A stretch of 27,896 bases of DNA. Source: UBA1227 sp964539045 (GTDB lineage: Bacteria; Bacillota; Clostridia; Oscillospirales; Acutalibacteraceae). Position numbers and translations under genes: made by a program. Location of the stretch: assembly GCA_964539045.1 (NCBI GenBank), contig CAZIHW010000079.1, forward strand, positions 1 to 27,896. Direction: 5' to 3'. The notes under the pieces are model-generated. The model was not told the DNA's origin and made no database searches. It saw nothing but the letters and a program-made list of their open reading frames with translations. Every line of letters starts with the position of its first letter. Positions within the stretch are counted from its first letter, which is position 1. Below are positions 8,022 to 14,609 of this stretch, piece after piece.

Positions 8022-9065
8022 TTATTGTATAAAACCGCCGCCCAGGACTGTATCTCCCTCATAAAAAACTGCAGACTGACCCGGGGTGACCGCTCTTTGG
8101 GGTTCCTCGAACTCAACTGAAATAAGCTCTCCGTCAAAAGATATCCTCGACGGCACGGGCTTCGCCTGGCAACGAATTTTTGTGGATACACACATACCCG
8201 GATCTGATCGTATCCTGTCCGCTGTATGATTATTTATAAAACTTATATTGCCAACCTTGAACACGGAAGTTTTCTGATATCCGTCGGGAGCTAGAAGAAC
8301 CTCATTCTTCTCAGGATTTATGCCGGTAACAAACATCGGTACACCGAAGGCTACACCGAGTCCTTTTCGTTGTCCTATAGTATAATTTATTATGCCGCTA
8401 TGTTGTCCGATTACATTGCCTTCCATATCAACAAAGTTACCCGGGATCGGAGAATAACCCGAATATTCTTTTATAAAGCTGACATAGTCATTGTCCGGAA
8501 TGAAGCAGATTTCCTGGCTGTCATCCTTCTTTGCAACGGGCAGGTTCCACTTTTCCGCCATCAACCTTGTATCACTCTTCTCGAATTCATTCACGGGGAA
8601 AAGCGTACGGGAGAGACTTTTTTGAGAAAGTCTGTAAAGGAAATAGCTCTGATCCTTGCTGCTTGCCGATTTTTTGAGAAAAAATTCGCCGCCTTTATCT
8701 TCTATGCGGGCATAATGACCGGTGGCCAGATAATCTCCGCCAAGCTCTGACATCTTATCAAGCAGCAGACCGAATTTTATATGCTCATTACATACTATAC
8801 ACGGATTCGGGGTTCGACCGTTCATATATTCATTGACAAAGTAGTCGATAACATATCTCTTGAATTCCTCTTTCATGTCTATACAGTGAAAGGGTATTCC
8901 GAGAGACTTGGCAACAGCTTCGGCATCCGGTGCACTTTTCTCATCGCCATAGCCCGTGAGCAGAAGATGTATACCTTCTACCTCATATCCCCGCTCCAAA
9001 AGAAGCGCTGCTGAAACAGCGGAGTCAACACCGCCGCTCAATCCGACAAAAACCTTTTTGGGCAT
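8022..9065 (-). CDS. mnmA: tRNA-specific 2-thiouridylase MnmA
   Basis: This enzyme thiolates U34 of tRNA-Lys, -Glu and -Gln in the cytoplasm, using ATP and a persulfide sulfur donor. The protein has 347 residues, slightly shorter than the E. coli enzyme. The PP-loop SGGVDS is at 10-15. The first catalytic cysteine is in NPCIVCN (Cys89) and the second in SQEICFIP (Cys187). The TGHYAR and TIGQRKGLG elements are also present, and the C-terminal beta-barrel ends at GGGFIQ. The ATG at 9065 has AGGGGAG upstream. A consensus promoter lies at 9102-9130. No cysteine desulfurase gene is adjacent. It stands as a single-gene unit. Confidence 0.96.
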   Translation of the reverse strand: MPKKVFVGLSGGVDSAVSAALLLERGYEVEGIHLLLTGYGDEKSAPDAEAVAKSLGIPFHCIDMKEEFKRYVIDYFVNEYMNGRTPNPCIVCNEHIKFGLLLDKMSELGGDYLATGHYARIEDKGGEFFLKKSASSKDQSYFLYRLSQKSLSRTLFPVNEFEKSDTRLMAEKWNLPVAKKDDSQEICFIPDNDYVSFIKEYSGYSPIPGNFVDMEGNVIGQHSGIINYTIGQRKGLGVAFGVPMFVTGINPEKNEVLLAPDGYQKTSVFKVGNISFINNHTADRIRSDPGMCVSTKIRCQAKPVPSRISFDGELISVEFEEPQRAVTPGQSAVFYEGDTVLGGGFIQ

Positions 9066-9101
9066 GCTGCCACTCCCCTGTCCGTTTTTTTATAAATGCA
9101 A

Positions 9102-9130
9102 ATTGTATCACAAATCACCCGTATATGCAA
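9102..9130 (-). promoter_or_regulatory. Promoter of mnmA
   Basis: On the minus strand, TTGCAT (9130-9125), a 17-nt spacer and TACAAT (9107-9102). The leader is about 30 nt. Confidence 0.78.
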
Positions 9131-9140
9131 TAGATTTTTC

Positions 9141-9170
9141 TTGCTTTATCTTGCCTAAATATAGTATAAT
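9141..9170 (+). promoter_or_regulatory. Promoter of the PHP phosphoesterase operon
   Basis: TTGCTT (9141-9146), an 18-nt spacer and a perfect TATAAT (9165-9170). It is divergent from the mnmA promoter, whose -35 ends about 10 bases away. Confidence 0.75.
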
Positions 9171-9211
9171 AATTTTGTATAAATTGACTTTAGATTAATG
9201 GGGGAATTATT

Positions 9212-10096
9212 TTGCCGGCAGATTTACATTGTCACACCCGACTTTCCGACGGCTCACTTGGTATCGAAGATTTAATACTACTTGCAAAACGAAGCGGAGT
9301 CGATACCATAGCAATCACAGACCACGATTGCCTTGCCGGTACTGTCAGGGGTAAAATAATCGGTGAACGCCACGGGGTTAATGTTGTACCCGGCGTTGAA
9401 CTCTCCGCTTTCGATGAAGAACACGGTAAAAAAGTACATATTCTTTGCTATCTTGCAAAAAATCCGGACAGGCTTGAGGGCTTATGCAGACGCAACTCCC
9501 TCTCCCGCCGTAAAGCGAGTCAGCTTATGGTGGTAAAAGCATCCCAACGCTATCCTATCTCATCCGAGCTTGTCTTAAAATGTGCAGCAGGATCTACTAA
9601 CATATATAAACAGCACATTCTCCATGCTCTAATGGAATGCGGATATACTACTGAGTTGTTCGGCAATATGTATGATGAATTGTTTAACACTAATAATCCT
9701 GACAACATAAACATTATGCCTAAGTTTCCGACACCTATTGAAGTCTTAGAGGCTATTCATGAGGCTGACGGTATTGCGGTTCTGGCTCACCCGGGATTTT
9801 ATGATAACTTTGATATCCTCGATGAACTTATCGCCAATGGTCTTGACGGGGTTGAGGTATGGCACCCGAAAAACACACCGGAGCAGGTTGAAAAACTCAT
9901 GGACATCGCAAAGAAGAACAACCTTCTGATGACAGGCGGTTCTGATTTTCACGGTATGTACAGTGCGCATGTCACACATCTGGCTGACTATACTACACCG
10001 GATGAGCATCTTACAGCATTAACCGGATATCAGGCAAAACAGAAGCGTGCGAAAAAGAAGGCAGCGGCTAAAGAAGCTGCAGAATCGGATAAATAA
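9212..10096 (+). CDS. PHP-domain phosphoesterase (RNase AM / nucleoside 3',5'-bisphosphate phosphatase type)
   Basis: A 294-residue PHP-family metal-dependent phosphoesterase. Metal ligands are visible in DLHCHT (4-9), TDHD (36-39), the glutamate of PGVELSA (60-66), His76 in KKVHILCY, AHPGFYD and SDFHG. This motif set and length match the YciV/Rnm group, which acts on 5'-phosphorylated RNA ends or on 3',5'-nucleoside bisphosphates; which substrate applies here cannot be read from the sequence. The C-terminus is an unusual Lys/Ala-rich tail (about the last 20 residues). The start is TTG at 9212 with GGGGGA about 7 nt ahead. It is followed after 32 bp by the unrecognised gene at 10129, probably in the same operon. 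Confidence 0.85.
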   Translation: MPADLHCHTRLSDGSLGIEDLILLAKRSGVDTIAITDHDCLAGTVRGKIIGERHGVNVVPGVELSAFDEEHGKKVHILCYLAKNPDRLEGLCRRNSLSRRKASQLMVVKASQRYPISSELVLKCAAGSTNIYKQHILHALMECGYTTELFGNMYDELFNTNNPDNINIMPKFPTPIEVLEAIHEADGIAVLAHPGFYDNFDILDELIANGLDGVEVWHPKNTPEQVEKLMDIAKKNNLLMTGGSDFHGMYSAHVTHLADYTTPDEHLTALTGYQAKQKRAKKKAAAKEAAESDK

Positions 10097-10128
10097 GTTG
10101 GGAAATAAGTTTAAAGGAGAAACACCTA

Positions 10129-10692
10129 GTGGCAAACAGAGAAGACAGCGACATCAAGATCTTTAAACCGTCAAAAGAAGCAAATACCGACGGGGGAGTT
10201 CTTTCTTTTGTCGAAGGTATGAATCACCACAGACAAAACGGAAATGTTGATAAGGCGAAGGCGCTCGGACAGGATCTGGCCAACATGGCTTTCGAAGAGG
10301 GCCAGAATAAGAATTTGAGTGACGACATTTTTATGTCGGGTGATATCTTTCCTCAGGTTTGTGCCCTTATACTTTTTTCAACAGAAGCGGCATTGAACTA
10401 TTACCTTCCGTCCCAGCAGCTTTCTACTATTGCTATAAATTCGTTACATGAAACACTGGGCTCGCATAATCTCCCTATTTATGAGCAAATTATTAGTAGT
10501 CCGGCTTTTTCATTCTATTATTTGAGTGTGAGAAAAGGCGGCTCCGATATTCCTTATGATATAGGGGAGGCCTTCGCTATGCTTTGCAGAAGAGAAAATG
10601 ATGCAAACTTCATAGATGAAGGAAAGCGTCTTTATACCATGGTTTTAAAGGTTGTAGAAAATAAAATTATAGAGACCAAATTTTCTAATTAA
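10129..10692 (+). CDS. Conserved-looking protein of unknown function
   Basis: I do not recognise a named family. The 187-residue protein starts at GTG with a strong AAGGAGA 8 nt upstream. Its N-terminus is polar, followed by a GGVLSFVEGMNHHRQNG segment, then mostly predicted helix: a hydrophobic VCALILFSTEAALNYYLP segment, a SPAFSFYYLSVRKGG segment and an EAFAMLCRREND segment. No signal peptide or clear transmembrane helix is seen. The aromatic and charged pattern looks like a compact all-helical cytoplasmic protein. It is second in the operon with the PHP phosphoesterase, so a link to nucleotide or RNA end turnover is possible, but this is inference from position only. Confidence 0.75.
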   Translation: MANREDSDIKIFKPSKEANTDGGVLSFVEGMNHHRQNGNVDKAKALGQDLANMAFEEGQNKNLSDDIFMSGDIFPQVCALILFSTEAALNYYLPSQQLSTIAINSLHETLGSHNLPIYEQIISSPAFSFYYLSVRKGGSDIPYDIGEAFAMLCRRENDANFIDEGKRLYTMVLKVVENKIIETKFSN

Positions 10693-10698
10693 GGTTTT

Positions 10699-10735
10699 AA
10701 AAAGAAGTTTGTCAAATGTTTGACAAACTTCTTTT
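10699..10735 (+). terminator. Long inverted repeat: terminator and/or operator
   Basis: A perfect inverted repeat with 17-nt arms (10700-10716 and 10719-10735), centred on TG, begins 7 nt after the stop of the preceding gene. As RNA it would form a long hairpin followed by only a weak T-run. Its right arm contains the TTGACA -35 of the next promoter, so as DNA it could equally be a repressor operator. Confidence 0.6.
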
Positions 10736-10747
10736 AATATGTATAAT
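10720..10747 (+). promoter_or_regulatory. Promoter of the Fe-S scaffold/GGGtGRT operon
   Basis: A perfect TTGACA (10720-10725), a 16-nt spacer and a perfect TATAAT (10742-10747). The -35 lies in the right arm of the inverted repeat 10700-10735. The leader is about 70 nt. Confidence 0.82.
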
Positions 10748-10776
10748 CATATTGTACGATGAAGATGTTATACATT

Positions 10777-10809
10777 TACACTGAAAAGAAAGTACACTGA
10801 AAAAGAAAG
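10777..10809 (+). repeat. Tandem 16/17-nt repeat in the leader of the Fe-S scaffold gene
   Basis: TACACTGAAAAGAAAG (10777-10792) is followed directly by TACACTGAAAAAGAAAG (10793-10809), identical apart from one extra A. The second copy runs into the Shine-Dalgarno region AAAGGGG. Confidence 0.85.
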
Positions 10810-10823
10810 GGGTTTTTGACTTT

Positions 10824-11516
10824 ATGAATTACACTGCTGAAGTTGAAAACATGTGCGTGGTTGCAAAAGGCCCGCATCACGGCCCGGCCCCGATTCCCGA
10901 AGAGGGTAAATGGGTAAAGGCTTACGAAATCAAAGACATCTCCGCTTTTACACATGGTATTGGCTGGTGTGCCCCGCAGCAGGGAGCATGCAAGCTCTCT
11001 CTTAATGTTAAAAACGGTATTATAGAAGAGGCACTTGTTGAAACAATAGGATGCTCCGGTATGACTCACTCAGCCGCCATGGCTGCTGAAATCCTTCCGG
11101 GAAAAACCATTCTTGAGGCTTTAAATACGGACCTCGTCTGTGATGCCATAAACACAGCTATGCGTGAACTCTTCCTTCAGATAGTTTACGGACGTTCTCA
11201 GTCAGCTTTTTCTGATGACGGTCTTTCTATCGGCGCAGGTCTCGAAGATCTCGGTAAGGGACTCCGTTCCCAGGTCGGAACCATGTATGGAACCAAACAC
11301 AAGGGTGTTCGTTATCTTGAAATGGCAGAAGGATATGTTACAAGACTTGCACTTGACGAGGATGATCAGGTTATAGGATACGAATTCGTATCGCTCGGTA
11401 AGATGACAGACTTCATAAAAAAAGGTGATTCACCTAACGACGCATATAACAAAGCGATCGGTACCTACGGCAGATTTGCTGATGCTAAAAAGTACATTGA
11501 TCCGAGAAAAGAATAA
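10824..11516 (+). CDS. Iron-sulfur cluster assembly scaffold-like protein (IscU/NifU-N fold)
   Basis: A 230-residue protein whose middle resembles the IscU/NifU N-terminal domain: a KLSLNVKNGIIEEALVETIGCSGM stretch (57-80) parallels the K-L-x-I...GIIEDAxF-x-T-x-GC pattern of IscU. Candidate cluster ligands are Cys49, Cys56, Cys77 and Cys106, with Cys11 further out; spacing differs from classical IscU. The N-terminus (VAKGPHHGPAPIPEEGKW) and a C-terminal extension after about 125 are extra. The family is found as a partner of GGGtGRT proteins, and that partner follows 20 bp downstream. Its role in cluster assembly is inferred from homology; no cysteine desulfurase is adjacent. Confidence 0.84.
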   Translation: MNYTAEVENMCVVAKGPHHGPAPIPEEGKWVKAYEIKDISAFTHGIGWCAPQQGACKLSLNVKNGIIEEALVETIGCSGMTHSAAMAAEILPGKTILEALNTDLVCDAINTAMRELFLQIVYGRSQSAFSDDGLSIGAGLEDLGKGLRSQVGTMYGTKHKGVRYLEMAEGYVTRLALDEDDQVIGYEFVSLGKMTDFIKKGDSPNDAYNKAIGTYGRFADAKKYIDPRKE

Positions 11517-11536
11517 TTGCGAGAGGAGGATTTACA

Positions 11537-12535
11537 ATGGCATTATTTGAAAGTTATGAAAGACGCGTTGATAAAATCAATGCGGTAATAAAAGAATATG
11601 GCATTTCTTCAATCGAAGAATGTAAAGAAATCACTCTTGCAAAGGGTGTAGACGTAGATAAGATAGTTCGCGAAACACAGCCTATCTGCTTTGAGAATGC
11701 TGTTTGGGCATATACAGTAGGTTCGGCAATTGCTATAAAGACCGGTTGCACAAAAGCAGCCGACGCTGCCGCTGCTATCGGTGTGGGTCTTCAGTCTTTC
11801 TGTATACCCGGTTCCGTGGCAGAAAACAGAAAAGTCGGACTCGGTCACGGTAACTTAGGTAAAATGCTCTTATCAGAAGAAACCGAATGCTTCTGCTTCC
11901 TTGCCGGTCATGAAAGCTTTGCCGCTGCAGAAGGAGCTATAAAAATCGCACTTAATGCTAATAAGGTAAGAGTAAAACCTCTTAAGGTTATCCTTAACGG
12001 ACTCGGAAAAGATGCCGCTATGATTATCTCCAGGATAAACGGTTTTACCTACTGCAAAACAGAATTTGATCCGTACTCCGAGACAGTAAAGGTTGTCGAG
12101 GAAAAAGCATATTCCAACGGACCCCGTGCTAAGGTTCGCTGTTATGGTGCAGACAATGTTCCGGAAGGTGTTGCCATAATGAAACTCGAACATGTCGGTG
12201 TTTCAATAACCGGTAACTCCACGAATCCGACGAGATTCCAGCATCCTGTTGCCGGCACATATAAGAAATGGTGTACAGAAAACGGCGTAAGTTACTTTTC
12301 TGTCGCTTCCGGCGGCGGAACAGGACGTACTCTTCATCCGGATAACATGGCTGCAGGTCCTGCTTCATATGGTATGACAGATACTATGGGACGCATGCAT
12401 TCAGATGCTCAGTTCGCCGGTTCTTCTTCTGTTCCTGCACACGTTGAGATGATGGGACTCATAGGTATGGGTAACAACCCGATGGTCGGTGCTACGGTTG
12501 CCTGCGCAGTTGCAATTGAAGAAGCTATGAAGTAA
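11537..12535 (+). CDS. GGGtGRT family protein
   Basis: A 332-residue protein with the name-giving motif GGGTGRT at 259-265, followed by LHPDNMAAGPASYGMTD and the C-terminal HVEMMGLIGMGNNPMVG segment. Several cysteines (51, 71, 89, 118, 120, 173, 202, 246, 323) are present. The family has no established biochemical function that I know of; the constant pairing with an IscU-like scaffold suggests a role in a metal-cluster pathway. The Gly-rich motif could bind a phosphate or nucleotide, but this is not shown. The ATG has GAGGAGG about 8 nt upstream. It is the last gene of a two-gene operon ending at the terminator at 12580. Confidence 0.88.
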   Translation: MALFESYERRVDKINAVIKEYGISSIEECKEITLAKGVDVDKIVRETQPICFENAVWAYTVGSAIAIKTGCTKAADAAAAIGVGLQSFCIPGSVAENRKVGLGHGNLGKMLLSEETECFCFLAGHESFAAAEGAIKIALNANKVRVKPLKVILNGLGKDAAMIISRINGFTYCKTEFDPYSETVKVVEEKAYSNGPRAKVRCYGADNVPEGVAIMKLEHVGVSITGNSTNPTRFQHPVAGTYKKWCTENGVSYFSVASGGGTGRTLHPDNMAAGPASYGMTDTMGRMHSDAQFAGSSSVPAHVEMMGLIGMGNNPMVGATVACAVAIEEAMK

Positions 12536-12579
12536 CGGCGAAGTATTAAGTCATGAATAAGCTAAAATAATGAAACTTA

Positions 12580-12615
12580 AAGACTCTGTGATTTTCATCA
12601 CAGAGTCTTCTTTTT
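12580..12615 (+). terminator. Terminator of the GGGtGRT operon (overlaps the end of the AI-2E gene)
   Basis: A 13-bp perfect stem (12580-12592 with 12597-12609, loop TTTC) is followed by C and five Ts. The minus strand after the hairpin is also T-rich, so it may end the converging AI-2E transcript as well. Confidence 0.9.
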
Positions 12616-13846
12616 ATACTTTTTTAGTTTTGTTTTTCGGCTGCGCTTTATTTTCAGCTTCCTGAGCCACTGCTATTTTGCTTTGATGAGATTTTTCATA
12701 CATTTCCGGCGGAATTCCTTTTTTCTTAAGTCTCGCATTTACGAATTCTTTAAATAAAGCATATACAACGGAACATAGCGGTATGAAAATAAGCATTCCG
12801 GCTACGCCCATGAGATCGCCACCTATTGTTATCGCAACCAACACCCAAATGGAAGGGAGACCTACCGAACCGCCGACAACATGCGGATATATAAGATTTC
12901 CTTCAATTTGCTGAAGTATAAGGAATGTAATTATAAATATAAGTGCTTGCTTTGGATCTATAAACAATATCAAAAGTGCTCCTATACCGCAGCCTATGAA
13001 TGCACCGAAAATCGGAATTAATGCAGTAAGGGCAATCAACACACTTATCAATAATGTGTATGGCATGCGCATTATACTTAAAACAACGAAGAACATTAAT
13101 CCAAGGATGCAAGCTTCCAGGCATTGACCTGTGATGAAATTTGAAAATGTCTTATTCGACAAATCACATATATCCAGGAATTTATCCGCTTGCTTTTCCG
13201 GAATAAAAGCATAGATAACTTTTTTAAATTGGCGTGCAAGTTCCTCTTTTCTGAACAGAACGTAAATAGAAAAAGCAAAACCGATTAAAAACGTGGCAAA
13301 TCCGCTTACAACACCCGTAACAAAATCAAGTGTTTGTGAGAGTACGCCGGTTGCATCTGTAAAGAATGACACCAGTTTGTTTATGATTCCCTGATAATCT
13401 ATCTCTATATTCTCAACAGCGCGATTTATCTCGGGAAATTTATGAGTAAGTCCCAGGAGGAAATCTTTGCTTCGCTCAATCGCATTCGGTATTTGAGTTG
13501 TGATCTGCTTTACGGTTTCTATCAATTCCGGGAGGATTACAAAAAGGGCCAGAGTTAATATTCCGATTACTAAAAGCAGTGACAGGATATATGAAATAGC
13601 CCTCTTTCCCTTGAAATCCGGCTTTTTCTTAAATAATCCTGTTTCTATCTTCCTGAGGGGTACGTTAAAAATAAAAGCTATGCAGGCGCCGATTATAAAA
13701 GGAAATATCAAGTCGATAAAATATAAAACGACACCGAAAATAGCCCTTATATTGTATATGGCGACAAACATTAATATAACCAAAAAACAAATCAGCAGAA
13801 TTTTCTTAATATTGCTCTTTGATAAAAAATCAACTTTTTCAGGCAC
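12614..13846 (-). CDS. AI-2E family transporter (PerM/YtvI-like membrane protein)
   Basis: A 410-residue polytopic membrane protein: two N-terminal hydrophobic helices (about 15-35 and 36-62), a pair around 85-110, a soluble helical section, then a dense C-terminal set of helices with the QQIEGNLIYPHVVGGSVGLP element typical of the AI-2E/UPF0118 family. The C-terminal tail is Lys-rich. Members export autoinducer-2 in some bacteria or act as ion exchangers in others, so substrate is open. The start is GTG at 13846, with GGAGG 7 nt ahead; an ATG two bases earlier is out of frame. It is divergent from the deaminase gene and converges on the GGGtGRT operon. Confidence 0.9.
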   Translation of the reverse strand: MPEKVDFLSKSNIKKILLICFLVILMFVAIYNIRAIFGVVLYFIDLIFPFIIGACIAFIFNVPLRKIETGLFKKKPDFKGKRAISYILSLLLVIGILTLALFVILPELIETVKQITTQIPNAIERSKDFLLGLTHKFPEINRAVENIEIDYQGIINKLVSFFTDATGVLSQTLDFVTGVVSGFATFLIGFAFSIYVLFRKEELARQFKKVIYAFIPEKQADKFLDICDLSNKTFSNFITGQCLEACILGLMFFVVLSIMRMPYTLLISVLIALTALIPIFGAFIGCGIGALLILFIDPKQALIFIITFLILQQIEGNLIYPHVVGGSVGLPSIWVLVAITIGGDLMGVAGMLIFIPLCSVVYALFKEFVNARLKKKGIPPEMYEKSHQSKIAVAQEAENKAQPKNKTKKV

Positions 13847-13884
13847 ATTGATTCCTCCGTTTTCTTAGCCTGGCGGCTATATCT

Positions 13885-13904
13885 CAAGAACATTCTATCA
13901 TAAT
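13885..13904 (-). promoter_or_regulatory. Probable promoter region of the AI-2E gene, 20-nt motif shared with 7706-7725
   Basis: The minus strand reads ATTATGATAGAATGTTCTTG, containing a TATGAT or TAGAAT -10 candidate about 40-60 bases before the start codon. The same 20 bases with one change stand upstream of the small membrane gene. No good -35 was found. Confidence 0.45.
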
Positions 13905-13954
13905 ATCAAAATTTTTCCACCCCGAAATGCAATGTTGAATTATTTGTATCGCTG

Positions 13955-13983
13955 TTGAAATAAATGCATGTTTTTGTTAAAAT
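13955..13983 (+). promoter_or_regulatory. Promoter of the dCMP deaminase gene
   Basis: TTGAAA (13955-13960), a 17-nt spacer and TAAAAT (13978-13983). The leader of about 57 nt contains a GC-rich run (13998-14018) with a short possible GCCG/CGGC hairpin. Confidence 0.7.
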
Positions 13984-14046
13984 CTATTTAGCTATCAGGC
14001 CAGCCGGCAGGTCGGCGGTCTATTATCAGTATAAGGAGATAAAACA

Positions 14047-14544
14047 ATGGGTAAACGGGAAGACTATATATCTTGGGACGAATATTTTATGGGGGTTGCC
14101 ATGCTTTCGGCAATGCGAAGCAAGGATCCCAACACTCAGGTGGGCGCTTGTATAGTAAACGAGAAAAACAAAATAATGTCCATGGGATATAACGGATTCC
14201 CGATCGGATGCGACGACGATGAATTTCCCTGGGACAGAACAGGCGATGACTATAATACCAAATACCCTTATGTGTGCCATGCAGAGTTAAATGCGATTCT
14301 CAACAATCCAGGCCGCAACCTCGAAGGATGTAAGATATATGTAGCACTTTTTCCGTGCAATGAATGTGCTAAGGCAATAGCCCAATCCGGTATAAAAGAG
14401 GTTGTCTATCTTTCCGATAAGTATGACGGTACATCCGGAAATATGGCGGCAAAAAGAATTTTGAATGCCGCAGGTGTAAAATATACACAACTGAAAGGTA
14501 TCAGGGACGAGATCACTATAGATTTTCGCGCAGAAAATGTTTAA
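14047..14544 (+). CDS. Deoxycytidylate (dCMP) deaminase family protein
   Basis: A zinc-dependent deaminase of 165 residues that converts dCMP to dUMP, feeding thymidylate synthesis. The zinc site is intact: HAE at 78-80 (His ligand and catalytic Glu) and PCNEC at 103-107 (two Cys ligands). NTQVGACIV and GYNGFPIGC match dCMP deaminases (ComEB type) rather than cytidine or tRNA-adenosine deaminases. The ATG at 14047 has AAGGAGA about 7 nt upstream. Own promoter and terminator make it a single-gene unit. Confidence 0.93.
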   Translation: MGKREDYISWDEYFMGVAMLSAMRSKDPNTQVGACIVNEKNKIMSMGYNGFPIGCDDDEFPWDRTGDDYNTKYPYVCHAELNAILNNPGRNLEGCKIYVALFPCNECAKAIAQSGIKEVVYLSDKYDGTSGNMAAKRILNAAGVKYTQLKGIRDEITIDFRAENV

Positions 14545-14575
14545 CATGCAAAAAAATGTCTGATAATAATATACA

Positions 14576-14609
14576 CAAAAAGGTCGGGATTACTCCCGAC
14601 CTTCTTTTA
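14576..14609 (+). terminator. Bidirectional terminator between dCMP deaminase and LCP genes
   Basis: A 10-bp stem AAGGTCGGGA/TCCCGACCTT (14580-14589 with 14594-14603, loop TTAC) has CTTTT after it on the plus strand and TTTTT after it on the minus strand, so it can end both converging transcripts. Confidence 0.9.

Noticed and set aside
7853..8191. A minus-strand 112-codon frame overlapping the end of mnmA
   Set aside because: It overlaps mnmA in another frame and crosses the terminator at 7944-8005.
13984..14046. A riboswitch in the dCMP deaminase leader
   Set aside because: Only a short GC-rich hairpin is possible; no conserved riboswitch core or terminator/antiterminator pair was seen.
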